A DNA stretch of 64,000 bases from an uncultured Draconibacterium sp. (GTDB lineage: Bacteria > Bacteroidota > Bacteroidia > Bacteroidales > Prolixibacteraceae). Under the pieces are notes generated by a model that ran no database searches, had not been told where the DNA came from, and saw only the letters and a list, made by a program, of their open reading frames with translations. This document shows, piece by piece, positions 31,990 to 41,690 of this stretch. How positions within the stretch are numbered: the first letter of the stretch is position 1; the number at the start of each line of letters is the position of its first letter. The stretch covers positions 1,240,001-1,304,000 of the forward strand of contig NZ_OY782038.1 of NCBI RefSeq assembly GCF_963677575.1. The letters are read 5' to 3'. The translations under genes and the position numbers were made by a program.

Positions 31990-34900
31990 TTAGTTCACTA
32001 CAACCATTCTACCGGCTTTTTTCGAATTTACGGTATTATCGTACATGGCCTCGCAACTTACCGGAGGCAAATAAAAATGGCCTTTATATGCTGCATTCAA
32101 ATAAAATGTAAATGTTTTTTGTTCGTTAACATCCAAATCGAAATAGGTATAAATACGGTCGTCGCGAATATCCTGGTATTCAAAATTTGATTCCTCGCCC
32201 GGTACATCGCCAATACGTTTATTCAGAATTTCCCATCCGGAAGGAATAAGTGCTGATAAAACCATTTCTTCATAATCAACACGTTTCCCCGGGTGTTTTA
32301 CGGTAACTATCATCCTGAAATCAGTGCCTTGTTGAATACTCTCCGGGTCGATTGTTTTGTTAGCACTATCGAGGTATTTCACATTCATTACAAGATTAGC
32401 CGAAGAAGAAACCGAATCAATTCCTGATGGAATTCCCTGCGTAACAACGCGCACAAAAGTGGCGTTACTTCCTTCGTTTTCATATTCAACATTTATCAAA
32501 TCTGCCGATTGTTCTTCAACCAGTATTTTAACAATCGGTATTTTGGTTCGCAACTGATGTTTCTCTCCGTTTACTTTTAAATTAAAAGCAGTCTCGTTAT
32601 CGGCCGTGTAAAATTCTTCAGAGAAATGTGCTGCAGCAAATAAACACCACGCAGCTGTTTGCGTGCTCAACCAGTCGCGTTCATTCAATTCCTGCGATAT
32701 GGATTGCAACATTTCGAAAGCATTCTCCTGATCATTTAATAAGGTTAACGCATCAAGCAACATGGCTTTATCACGCAGCGACGAACCAAAAGTGCCGCCA
32801 AATTCGCGGTAATCTTTTACTTCGGTGCTTAAGTTAGCAACCAGTTGTTCGGCAGCATCGTTTTTGCCGGCAAGAATATAAGCCGATGCCAAACGCCAGG
32901 TTACATCCGACGATTTGTTGCTTTTTTCGCGCAAGCGGTTCATTGCTCCCATATCAGGACTACCGGCTAAAGCCAGCGTATATAAACGATAGGCTTGTGT
33001 TAAATCGTAATTCCGCAACTGCGAGTAACGATCGAAATACTGGTTTCCTTTCCAGTTTCTGGCTTCGGAACGTTGATAGCGCAGCCAATTATCTTTTAAA
33101 CCAAAAGGCAGCGAGTACCCGGCATTTTCGGCCATTAAAAGAAAGTGACCAACATAGTTTGTTGCCCATTTATTTACGTACGACGAACCGGGCCAATAAC
33201 TAAATCCGCCACTGCCCAATTGGTACGATTGTAGTTTTACCAACGCTCTTCGTATATTATCTTCAATCTCTAATTTCTGCTCGGCGCTTAACTCAGTTAA
33301 CTGCTCCAAAAATAATTGCGGGAAAACCGACGAAGTAACCTGCTCAACACATCCGTGCGGATATTGAATAAGGTAGTTGAGATGTTTTTCAAGATTTAAC
33401 GGAGGAAATCCTGAAATTTCAACCCAAGCTTCATTTGTTCCAGATGTTCCCGGCGACTGCAAATTACAAGTCCAGCTTTCATTGGCATTAACCAATTTCG
33501 CCTCGTGTTTGGTAACCTGTAAATTCGGATTGCGAACATCAACTTCCACTTCGTAAGTGGCGCGTTCGTTACCCGATTTTGCCTCTACTACAATTTTGCC
33601 AATTCCAATATCGTCTTTAACTCGCAATTTGAAAAAGGTCATTTTTTCGCCTGTTTCTTCAAATTGAATTGCATTTGTATTTTCGCCAACAAGCTCAAAC
33701 AACTCGTTTGTTTTTACCGATACAGATACATTTCTCACATGATCTTTCATGGCAAACACATCCACCGGAAGATCGAAAGTTTCAAGCGGCGCCAATTTAC
33801 GTGGAACAGTTGCCAATAACATCAAGCCTTTTCGCACCGGAACCGATATTTCTTCGGCGCCGTACGCCCCCTGGTTTCCGGCAACAACCATCATCCGAAC
33901 TGCGCCAATATAATTGGGCATCTCAAATTCATGCTTTTTGGTTTTCCCGGCTTCAAGGGTAAATGGTCCGGCAAATTGCACAACCGGGTTAAAACGATTG
34001 GCCTCTTTTTTATCCGTTTCTACCAAACTACCGTCACCACCAATAGCAAAAGCTTTTTCAAGGCGCGCACCATAAGCCCCGGCAACGTAATCGTACATAT
34101 CCCAGGTTTTAACGCCCAGTGCCTCGCGCTGATAAAACGAATAGTGCGGATTTGGCGTTTTATAATTGGTCAAACCCAACAAACCTTCGTCGACAACAGC
34201 CAAAGTGTAAGTCATCTTTTTGCCGTTTTTCTCTGACACCTCAACGGTGTAATTTGTTTCAGGCTCAATTTCACTTTTGGTTTTAATCTCCGGCTGAAGA
34301 ATGGTTTCGGAATCTTCCACTTTTACAGGAATGATACCGTAGAGACGCAAAGGAGCATCGTTCTCGGCATTTCCGTAAGCTTGAATTAAACTAACATTTA
34401 CATAAAAATTGGGCGCCATTTTTTTATTGGCTTTTAGCGTAAAACGCGTTTCTTTATCCGTGGTTTCCACCCAAAATAAATCCAACACTTCGGTTCCGTT
34501 TTCAAGGCTTACCAATGCTTTCCCAGCTTTCGACGAAGGAATAATTACCTCAATATCATCACCTACCTGGTATTTTTCTTTGTCAGTTCGAACGCTAAGC
34601 ATAGTGGCTCCCTGCTCCATTCCATCCGAGCGCCAACTTCCCCACTTCGACATGTAAAAAGTTGTTCCGGTTGAATGCCCCGAAGTGTTGTCTTTCACCC
34701 ACAAAAAGTAACGGCCATTATCCTGCCAGTTGTGATACTCAACATTGAGTTTAATTTTTGATTTGTGTTTGGCATCAGTTATTTTCCAGTTGCTCACCGG
34801 CTGATAATAACTTCCGGAAACGTAGTGCGCCAGATTTTCTGATCCTGACTCCCACCACCAACGCCAGTTTACTTTGTACAAACGCACTTCCAAATCGTCT

Positions 34901-37512
34901 CCGGAAACCGGTTTACCGTTTTTATCTACCGTTACAATTTCGGGTAAATAATCAGTATCGGTAGTGTACCAGTTATCGTCCGATTCGGGCATGCGCACAC
35001 CAACATACGTCTCGAAAGGAGAATATTTGGCACTGCTAATTGATGTACTAAAATCGCCACCGCTTTCGAACACCCGCGAAGTAAACCAGGCATTCAGCAT
35101 TCCGGGAGCATTTTCCAAACCCTCCAAAGCAAACGAAACTTTTGCCTTACCGGTTTCATCCAGTTTTCCGTCAAAAATAGTTTGTTCTTTTTTTGCATAA
35201 CTTGTTGCCGGATCGGTAAACGAATAGTTTTGAAAATCTTCGAATGTTGTATTGGTTTTTGCCAGCAACACTTCAACTTTCGCTTTTAACGATTTTGCCG
35301 GGCTGCCATGCAACCAACTTGCTGTAATTGGCAATACTTCGTTGCTTTCATCAAGAATTTTGTTATCGGGTAAATCCAAATCAATTTTCAGACGATTGGG
35401 TTTTATGGTTTCTATTTTCACCCTTTTTGAAAAACGACTGTTCCCCACTTGCACTTCTGCCCACCAGTTACCGGTTGGCGCATCTTTTTCGGTGCTTGTT
35501 GTTAATTGGTAAAAACCATTTTCGTTGGCGGTAACAACCCGTCGTTCTACCTGTTGATTTTTAGGATTAAAAAGACTAAAAATTAAAGGATGATTTTCGG
35601 GGCGGGACGCATTGGTTTCTAAAATAAAATTAAGAAACAGCGTGTCGCCGGGGCGCCACACATCGCGTTCGCCATAAATAAAACCTTTCATTCCGTCGGT
35701 AATTTCCTGCCCCGACACATTGAAGTTACTAACCGACAGCGAGGTACCATCGTCAAGGCGCAAATAGCCAAACTGATTTCCTTTTTTCGCAATCAGCAAA
35801 AATGGCTTTTTCTTCAAATCAACTTCGGCCAAACCACGCGAATCGGTTTTTATAGTTTCAATCAACTGATGTTGAAAATTGTAAAGCTTTAAATCAACAT
35901 CGCTTATTGGTTCGGTCGAGAGCAAATCGGAAACAGCAAAAAACATTCGGTGATCTTTACCTTCTTTGGCCACAATTCCCAATTGCGAAGCCATAATATT
36001 TTTACTCACAAACCGGTCGTAATTGTAATACGAAACATGGCAGGGATTATCGCGCTCGCGCCAATTGTAACCATCGGGATAATAATAAGTGCTGTACCAG
36101 CCGGGTGTGTCCCAGTTGGTTTTATAATCTTCCTGTTGATCAAGGTCGGTTTCTTTTAACGTTTCATCCGTTGCATTATCGGGACAATTGTATAAGGAAT
36201 ATTCTTTTCGAAAACGCAATTCTACCCTGTAAATGGCTCCCTGTTCAATGTCAATCATTTGGGCCAAATCAATCTTAAAAGTATTCCAGTTGTTATAACT
36301 TATTGACTCGTCGGAATAGAGATCAACCTTTTTTTCGTAGACCAAACGCCCAACTTGCTTTAAATTATCGTTTCCATCAAATTTGTTTGCCTGGAAAAAC
36401 TGGGCAATGTTATCTTTAAAAATCTGAATAATCCGAACATCAACAGCATTTAAACTAATGGCTTCAAACGGAAAAATCATCGACTCACTGTTGGGTACAA
36501 TTACTCCTTTTCCCAACAACCGCAACTTAGGTTCGGCATTTGTAAATTGCAGTAAAAAGTTTTCGCCCGATTTTAGGCGAGCGTAGTTACTGCTTTTAAT
36601 TCCTTCGTGAACACTTAGGTTTATTTCGCCCGAGATCCGTTTGTCAATCCACACTTTTATGAGGTTACCGTCCAATTCAAATCTTAGGTCACGACGATTA
36701 TCCAGCTCTATTAATCCGTTAAGATCCTGCGTTTTTAACAATGCATCCGAAAAACGAATATTTACACATTGCCCGGACTGCTGCACCACACTGGCTTCAA
36801 GCACTTTAAAGTCGCTTAATGCGGGTACTTCAAGTTCTTTCGTTCCCTTGTCTTCCAAATCCAGCGAACTACCGTCCCATTTTACCACCAACTTTCCTGG
36901 GTCGTCTTGTAAACGAGTAATACTATCTACGGTAAAAAAGTGTTTTCGCCCGTCGGTGTTATGATTCCAGCTTACCGGCAGCTGCTCACTGTTCAGGTTG
37001 GTTGTCAGCATTTTTTCCACTGCCTGCGCCTCTGCTACATCGGCAGTTAAAATATATCCGGTCAGCTGCATTTGTTGTGAGCCAATATCCTCGTAGTTTT
37101 TCAGTCCATCAACGGTTACCGAAAATGATTGCGGCACAGTTGAAAACCTAAAAGGCATTTTTTGCAGCTCGCTTTTCACCTTCATAACTTTCCCCAATAG
37201 AAAACTGGCTTCGTATGACGTGCCCTGCGCCAGCGGCTCCGACGGACGGAATTCAAAAATACGATCGCCAACCCGCACGGCCTTCCCATTTATGGCCGGC
37301 TTAAACTCAAAAAGTTCTTCGGCCGCCCCCTCAAAATCAACAGGTTTGGTAAGGTAAACAGCAATTGTAGTTCGGCTTGATATTACACCACTGGTAAATG
37401 CCTGCACATAATGGGCAAATTCAGTATTGAGTTTTACTTCGGTTTTGTTATTTTTTTTGCAGGAAAGAGCAAGAAGAAATATTAAAAACAAGGGGAGAAT
37501 AAACTTTTTCAC
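31990..37512 (-). CDS. Bacterial alpha-2-macroglobulin lipoprotein
   Basis: A 1840-residue protein with a lipoprotein signal (LIFLLALSC, lipobox LALS-C). It has repeated MG domains, the MG/bait region and the thioester motif GCVEQ (Cys1388, Glu1390, Gln1391), followed by the alpha-helical thioester domain and a receptor-binding-like C-terminal domain. Such proteins trap proteases in the periplasm. Neighbour pbpC follows after 12 bp, as in the common yfhM-pbpC arrangement. The thioester Cys/Gln pair is intact, so trapping activity is expected. Confidence 0.94.
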   Translation of the reverse strand: MKKFILPLFLIFLLALSCKKNNKTEVKLNTEFAHYVQAFTSGVISSRTTIAVYLTKPVDFEGAAEELFEFKPAINGKAVRVGDRIFEFRPSEPLAQGTSYEASFLLGKVMKVKSELQKMPFRFSTVPQSFSVTVDGLKNYEDIGSQQMQLTGYILTADVAEAQAVEKMLTTNLNSEQLPVSWNHNTDGRKHFFTVDSITRLQDDPGKLVVKWDGSSLDLEDKGTKELEVPALSDFKVLEASVVQQSGQCVNIRFSDALLKTQDLNGLIELDNRRDLRFELDGNLIKVWIDKRISGEINLSVHEGIKSSNYARLKSGENFLLQFTNAEPKLRLLGKGVIVPNSESMIFPFEAISLNAVDVRIIQIFKDNIAQFFQANKFDGNDNLKQVGRLVYEKKVDLYSDESISYNNWNTFKIDLAQMIDIEQGAIYRVELRFRKEYSLYNCPDNATDETLKETDLDQQEDYKTNWDTPGWYSTYYYPDGYNWRERDNPCHVSYYNYDRFVSKNIMASQLGIVAKEGKDHRMFFAVSDLLSTEPISDVDLKLYNFQHQLIETIKTDSRGLAEVDLKKKPFLLIAKKGNQFGYLRLDDGTSLSVSNFNVSGQEITDGMKGFIYGERDVWRPGDTLFLNFILETNASRPENHPLIFSLFNPKNQQVERRVVTANENGFYQLTTSTEKDAPTGNWWAEVQVGNSRFSKRVKIETIKPNRLKIDLDLPDNKILDESNEVLPITASWLHGSPAKSLKAKVEVLLAKTNTTFEDFQNYSFTDPATSYAKKEQTIFDGKLDETGKAKVSFALEGLENAPGMLNAWFTSRVFESGGDFSTSISSAKYSPFETYVGVRMPESDDNWYTTDTDYLPEIVTVDKNGKPVSGDDLEVRLYKVNWRWWWESGSENLAHYVSGSYYQPVSNWKITDAKHKSKIKLNVEYHNWQDNGRYFLWVKDNTSGHSTGTTFYMSKWGSWRSDGMEQGATMLSVRTDKEKYQVGDDIEVIIPSSKAGKALVSLENGTEVLDLFWVETTDKETRFTLKANKKMAPNFYVNVSLIQAYGNAENDAPLRLYGIIPVKVEDSETILQPEIKTKSEIEPETNYTVEVSEKNGKKMTYTLAVVDEGLLGLTNYKTPNPHYSFYQREALGVKTWDMYDYVAGAYGARLEKAFAIGGDGSLVETDKKEANRFNPVVQFAGPFTLEAGKTKKHEFEMPNYIGAVRMMVVAGNQGAYGAEEISVPVRKGLMLLATVPRKLAPLETFDLPVDVFAMKDHVRNVSVSVKTNELFELVGENTNAIQFEETGEKMTFFKLRVKDDIGIGKIVVEAKSGNERATYEVEVDVRNPNLQVTKHEAKLVNANESWTCNLQSPGTSGTNEAWVEISGFPPLNLEKHLNYLIQYPHGCVEQVTSSVFPQLFLEQLTELSAEQKLEIEDNIRRALVKLQSYQLGSGGFSYWPGSSYVNKWATNYVGHFLLMAENAGYSLPFGLKDNWLRYQRSEARNWKGNQYFDRYSQLRNYDLTQAYRLYTLALAGSPDMGAMNRLREKSNKSSDVTWRLASAYILAGKNDAAEQLVANLSTEVKDYREFGGTFGSSLRDKAMLLDALTLLNDQENAFEMLQSISQELNERDWLSTQTAAWCLFAAAHFSEEFYTADNETAFNLKVNGEKHQLRTKIPIVKILVEEQSADLINVEYENEGSNATFVRVVTQGIPSGIDSVSSSANLVMNVKYLDSANKTIDPESIQQGTDFRMIVTVKHPGKRVDYEEMVLSALIPSGWEILNKRIGDVPGEESNFEYQDIRDDRIYTYFDLDVNEQKTFTFYLNAAYKGHFYLPPVSCEAMYDNTVNSKKAGRMVVVN

Positions 37513-37636
37513 ATTCTGTGTTTTATGATTTTACATACGACGATAAAAATAAGAATTTAGTATCCATTTTCACGCAATAATTTGTTTATGTTTCATAATT
37601 TTATTCACTAGATTGGGCACAAAACTGATATACCAG

Positions 37637-38233
37637 ATGAAAAAAATATTAATACTTTTTGCACATCCCGCCATCCAAAAGTCGCTTATCAACAAAACGC
37701 TAATGGAGGCGATTAAAGATTTGGAGGGCGTCACCATTAATAATTTGTATGAAAAGTACCCCGATTTTTTTATTGACATACCTGTTGAACAAAAACTACT
37801 GACCGAGCACGACATTATTATCTGGCACCACCCGTTTTACTGGTACAGTGCTCCGGCTATTATTAAGGAGTGGATGGATTTGGTACTGGAGCACAATTTT
37901 GCCTACGGAACAAACGGGCGGGCACTGCAAGGCAAGTGGGCCATGTCTTGCATTTCAACCGGCGGAAGAAAAGAGGTGTACAGTGCCGAGGGGAAAAACC
38001 GATACACCATAAACCAGTTTTTGGCACCATTTATTCAATCCGCCAATCTCTGTCGGATGAAAAACCTGCCGCCTTTTGTGGTTCACGGTTCGCATTTATT
38101 GAATAAAGATCAGATTCAGAAACATGCCGACGACTATCGTTCGGTTATAAAGTTACTGCGCGACAACAAGATTGATGCCGAACAATTAAGTACAATTGAA
38201 TACATAAACGAAATAATTAAGCACGATGCATAA
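37637..38233 (+). CDS. KefF-like NAD(P)H oxidoreductase
   Basis: A 198-residue flavodoxin-fold protein: MKKILILFAHPAIQKSLINK is the FMN-binding start, and WHHPFYWYSAPAIIKEWMD is the KefF/MdaB motif. The ATG at 37637 is chosen over an upstream TTG as it begins the conserved strand. In E. coli KefF is the ancillary, FMN-containing activator of the KefC potassium efflux system; here it overlaps the kefC-like gene by 8 bp, which strongly supports that role. It is a distant homologue of the cassette gene at 19471. Confidence 0.9.
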   Translation: MKKILILFAHPAIQKSLINKTLMEAIKDLEGVTINNLYEKYPDFFIDIPVEQKLLTEHDIIIWHHPFYWYSAPAIIKEWMDLVLEHNFAYGTNGRALQGKWAMSCISTGGRKEVYSAEGKNRYTINQFLAPFIQSANLCRMKNLPPFVVHGSHLLNKDQIQKHADDYRSVIKLLRDNKIDAEQLSTIEYINEIIKHDA

Positions 38234-40118
38234 TCAGGAATTCTTTTTAAATGCTTTAATCTACCTTGGAGCAGCCGTTGTTTCTGTTCCTATCGCCAAA
38301 AAACTGGGGCTTGGTTCGGTGCTGGGCTATCTGCTTGCCGGAATCATAATCGGACCCTTTGTTTTAGGATTGGTGGGTAACGAAGCCGGAGAAGTTATGC
38401 ACTTTGCCGAGTTTGGTGTGGTATTAATGCTCTTTATTATTGGACTGGAACTGGAACCCAAACTTTTATGGAAAATGAGGCGTAACATTTTCGGTTTGGG
38501 GGGCTTGCAAGTACTCATTACTGCCGGAATTATTACCGGAGTTGCCTTGCTTTTTAACTTTCAGCTAAACCGTGCTGTGGCCATCGGGCTAATTCTGGCA
38601 CTTTCGTCAACAGCAATTGTACTGCAAACCTTAAGCGAAAAAGGACTGATGCGAAATATTGCCGGGCGATCGGCTTTTTCAGTCCTATTATTTCAAGATA
38701 TGGCGGTAATCCCAATACTGGCACTGTTGCCAATTATTGCAACTTTAGGTACGCCGGCCACTCTATCCGACTCATCACTTAACAACATTGGGCAGGTTGC
38801 GCAAATGCCGGGATGGCTGCAATTATTAATTATTATTGGAGCTATAACTGCCATGGTGATTATCGGCAGATTTGCTGCACGTCATATTTTTCGTTTGGTT
38901 GCAGAAACCGGTTTACACGAGGTTTTTGTTGCATTGGCACTGCTTATGGTAATTGGCATTGCGCTGGGAATGGATGCCATTGGGCTATCACCAGCACTGG
39001 GAACTTTTATAGCAGGTGTGGTTTTGGCCGACAGCGAATACCGCCACGAGCTGGAAACGACCATCGATCCGTTTAAAGGATTACTGCTCGGACTCTTCTT
39101 TATTTCGGTTGGTGCGGGTATAAATTTCAATCTGCTAATTGAAAATCCCTGGTTGATTATTGGCTTTGTGCTTCTCCTTATATTTATAAAGTTTGTAGTA
39201 CTCTTAATTTTAGGCAGAATATTCCGGCTAAAGAAAGGATTCGAGTTTCTTTTCGCTTTTTTGCTTGCTCAGGCCAGCGAATTTGCTTTTGTACTCATCT
39301 CCTTCTCGAAACAAAACAAACTGTTTGACGAGCAAACTTCAGGAATGCTATTGTTAGTAGTTACCTTATCGATGGCCATTTCGCCTCTGCTACTCATTTT
39401 TAACGACAAAGCAGTGAGCCCGATTTTGGCACGCTGGCAAAACAAACTGGAATACGATGAGATTGAGGATGAAGAAACGCCGGTAATTCTTGCCGGATTC
39501 GGACGTTTTGGATTGACAGTAGGCCGGATTCTTCTTGCGAATGGAATAAAGGTTACCATCCTCGACAACAATCCATCAAATGTGGAAACGCTGCGTAAAT
39601 ACGGTTTCAAATTGTATTTTGGTGATATTACCCGACCTACGATGCTCGAAAAAGCAGGAATTGAAAAGGCACGCCTGCTTATATTAAGTATGGCCGAACA
39701 CGAAAATGCTTTGAAAGTGGCCGAAATAGTGCGCAAAAAATACCCGCATGTAAAAATACTGGCGCGTGCCAAAGATATCTTCCATGTGTTTGAATACCTG
39801 AATATGAATATTGATAATGCCGAGCGGGAAAACTTTCATTCGGCTGCCGAGTTGGGAAATACGGCACTGGTTGAACTGGGTTTTTCGAAATACGAAGCTT
39901 ACCGTGCCACCCGAACTTTTAAACATCACGAAGACCAGGTTACCGAAGAACTGTACCGCCACTGGTTAGAAGACCAGGGCAAATTTATTCAGGAAACCCG
40001 TCGTTTTGAAGAACAGGTAAAAGAAACGCTGCAGGCTGAAAAAAACTATTCGATACACGATACCGATTGTGCCTGGGATGTAGATTCGTTGAAAGATGAA
40101 GCCAAAAAAGAAGAGTAG
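38226..40118 (+). CDS. KefB/KefC-type glutathione-regulated potassium-efflux antiporter
   Basis: A 630-residue membrane protein: about 12 helices of the CPA2 cation:proton antiporter fold (LGSVLGYLLAGIIIGP, ALSSTAIVLQTLSEKG), then a C-terminal KTN/RCK domain with ILAGFGRFGLTVGRILL (GxGxxG) for nucleotide binding. In the Kef system potassium efflux acidifies the cytoplasm when glutathione adducts are formed, protecting from electrophiles. It starts inside the 3' end of the KefF-like gene (8-bp overlap), suggesting translational coupling. Cell-membrane location. Confidence 0.93.
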   Translation: MHNQEFFLNALIYLGAAVVSVPIAKKLGLGSVLGYLLAGIIIGPFVLGLVGNEAGEVMHFAEFGVVLMLFIIGLELEPKLLWKMRRNIFGLGGLQVLITAGIITGVALLFNFQLNRAVAIGLILALSSTAIVLQTLSEKGLMRNIAGRSAFSVLLFQDMAVIPILALLPIIATLGTPATLSDSSLNNIGQVAQMPGWLQLLIIIGAITAMVIIGRFAARHIFRLVAETGLHEVFVALALLMVIGIALGMDAIGLSPALGTFIAGVVLADSEYRHELETTIDPFKGLLLGLFFISVGAGINFNLLIENPWLIIGFVLLLIFIKFVVLLILGRIFRLKKGFEFLFAFLLAQASEFAFVLISFSKQNKLFDEQTSGMLLLVVTLSMAISPLLLIFNDKAVSPILARWQNKLEYDEIEDEETPVILAGFGRFGLTVGRILLANGIKVTILDNNPSNVETLRKYGFKLYFGDITRPTMLEKAGIEKARLLILSMAEHENALKVAEIVRKKYPHVKILARAKDIFHVFEYLNMNIDNAERENFHSAAELGNTALVELGFSKYEAYRATRTFKHHEDQVTEELYRHWLEDQGKFIQETRRFEEQVKETLQAEKNYSIHDTDCAWDVDSLKDEAKKEE

Positions 40119-40360
40119 TTTTTGTTCCATTTTTTGCTAAAACAAGATCAACAGGCAAAAAGCAAACTACACTTTAATTACACAAAACCAAGCATTAACG
40201 ACCAGTTTACAATCTAAATCTGAACTTAAATTCAGAACGTATCGCCGCACTTTTTCGAACTAATTATTGAAACGTTCGACAATCTAAATTAGACTACTTA
40301 TAAATAGTCCCGTTTTCAGAAAAATTAGTTTTTTGTCATATCGAGATTCAAATTATTATA

Positions 40361-40388
40361 TAGTTTTGCCATCTGCAAATAGCAAAAT
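40361..40388 (+). promoter_or_regulatory. Predicted promoter and leader of the rseC-rnf operon
   Basis: TAGTTTTG (40361-40368) matches the -7 box. Six bases later comes GCAAATAGCAAAAT (40375-40388), where the transcript should start. The same box-plus-leader order recurs before the ATPase at 46461-46488 with one change in the 14-mer. TTTTGTCATA lies upstream (40331-40340). A leader of fewer than 40 nt is expected, close to the unusual rseC start. Confidence 0.55.
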
Positions 40389-40408
40389 TTACAGCTACGG
40401 AATCTACA

Positions 40409-40813
40409 ATTCGACATAAAGGATTTGTTAAGGCAATAAAAAACGCCTCGCTTACTGTGAATATTGTAAGCCAGTCGGCCTGCTCAACTTGTCATGCGCA
40501 GGGAGCATGTTCGGTTTCCGATTTCCAGGACAAGGAAATTGAGGTTACCGAATATAAAGGCAACTACAAAGTTGGCGACGAGGTAACCATCCTGTTTAAA
40601 CAATCAAAAGGTTTTACGGCACTTATCTGGGGTTATGTAATTCCGTTCTTTGTAGTGTTGGGCACCTTAATTATTGCCCTCGAAGTTACCGGCGACGAAT
40701 TAAAATCGGGGCTTCTGTCACTAATCATACTCGTACCATACTATATAACATTATATTTTTTTAGGCATTTATTAAAAAAAGTATTGAAATTCGAACTCGA
40801 AGAAATTTCTTAA
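40409..40813 (+). CDS. rseC: SoxR-reducing system protein RseC family
   Basis: A RseC/MucC-type protein with a Cys-rich N-terminal motif (SACSTCHAQGACS), a redox-active or Fe-S-like site, and two membrane helices near the C terminus. The first standard start is GTG at 40457, but the frame stays open upstream to a TAG at 40361 and encodes IRHKGFVKAIKNASLTV, which matches the conserved family N terminus. No ATG, GTG or TTG exists there, so a rare start (ATT at 40409, ACG at 40397 or similar) is inferred; 40409 is only a working choice. It precedes rnfB by 4 bp. Confidence 0.75.
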   Translation: MRHKGFVKAIKNASLTVNIVSQSACSTCHAQGACSVSDFQDKEIEVTEYKGNYKVGDEVTILFKQSKGFTALIWGYVIPFFVVLGTLIIALEVTGDELKSGLLSLIILVPYYITLYFFRHLLKKVLKFELEEIS

Positions 40814-40817
40814 TAAA

Positions 40818-41684
40818 ATGAGCATCACTGTTGTATATACAATTGTCACATTAGCCGTAATTGGCGCCGCAGCAGCGGTAATTCTATATTTTGTGGCACA
40901 GAAATTCAAAGTTGTTGAAGATCCGCGCATCGACGATGTTGACGAAGCATTGCCGGGAGCGAACTGCGGAGGTTGTGGTTATGCAGGTTGTAGAGCTTTT
41001 GCCGAAGCCTGTGTTAAAGCGAGCGAGTTGGGCGATTTAAACTGTCCGGTTGGCGGAAACGAAACCATGAACAACGTGGCTTCTATCCTTGGGCTTGAAG
41101 CTGTAAAAAAAGATCCGCGAGTAGCTTACATTCGTTGTAACGGCACTTGCGACAACCGGCCCAAAACCAGTAGTTTCAATGGAGCAACAACCTGCGCCAT
41201 TGCATCATCGGTTTACAGTGGCGAAACCGGTTGCCAGTTTGGCTGCCTGGGTTACGGCGATTGTTTCGATGCCTGCGATTTTGATGCGATTGTAATGCAT
41301 CCCGAAACCGGAATTCCGGAAATTATCGATGATAAATGTGTGGCCTGCGGAGCCTGCGTTGATGCTTGTCCGAAAAACCTGATTGAGTTGCGCAAAAAGA
41401 TGCCTAAGAACCGTAAAGTGGTGGTATCATGTCGTAACCAGGATAAAGGAGGCGTGGCGCGTAAAGCTTGCAGTGTAGCATGCATTGGTTGTGGCAAATG
41501 TGCAAAAGAATGCCCGTTTGATGCCATTACCATCGAAAACAACCTGGCTTACATTGATTCCGACAAGTGTAAACTGTGCCGCAAATGTGTGGCCGTTTGC
41601 CCAACCGGCGCAATTATTGAAGAGAACTTTCCTCCGCGGAAAGTAAAACCAGAAGTAAAAAAAGAAACTGAACCAGTAAATTAA
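40818..41684 (+). CDS. rnfB: Electron transport complex subunit RnfB
   Basis: A 288-residue protein: N-terminal membrane helix (about 6-26), then the RnfB-specific cluster region LPGANCGGCGYAGCRAFAEAC, and at least three further [4Fe-4S] ferredoxin motifs such as CVACGACVDACPKN, CIGCGKCAKECPFD and CKLCRKCVAVCPTG. RnfB accepts electrons from reduced ferredoxin. It is longer than proteobacterial RnfB because of extra ferredoxin domains. Part of the rseC-rnfBCDG-EA operon, 6 bp before rnfC. Confidence 0.96.
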   Translation: MSITVVYTIVTLAVIGAAAAVILYFVAQKFKVVEDPRIDDVDEALPGANCGGCGYAGCRAFAEACVKASELGDLNCPVGGNETMNNVASILGLEAVKKDPRVAYIRCNGTCDNRPKTSSFNGATTCAIASSVYSGETGCQFGCLGYGDCFDACDFDAIVMHPETGIPEIIDDKCVACGACVDACPKNLIELRKKMPKNRKVVVSCRNQDKGGVARKACSVACIGCGKCAKECPFDAITIENNLAYIDSDKCKLCRKCVAVCPTGAIIEENFPPRKVKPEVKKETEPVN

Positions 41685-41690
41685 TACAGG

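Noticed and set aside
40200..40290. Repeated ACAATCTAAAT words before the rseC promoter
   Set aside because: Only two short copies without dyad symmetry; not enough for a binding-site claim.
40457..40813. rseC starting at GTG 40457
   Set aside because: This start removes conserved N-terminal residues that are encoded in frame upstream; kept as an unlikely alternative.
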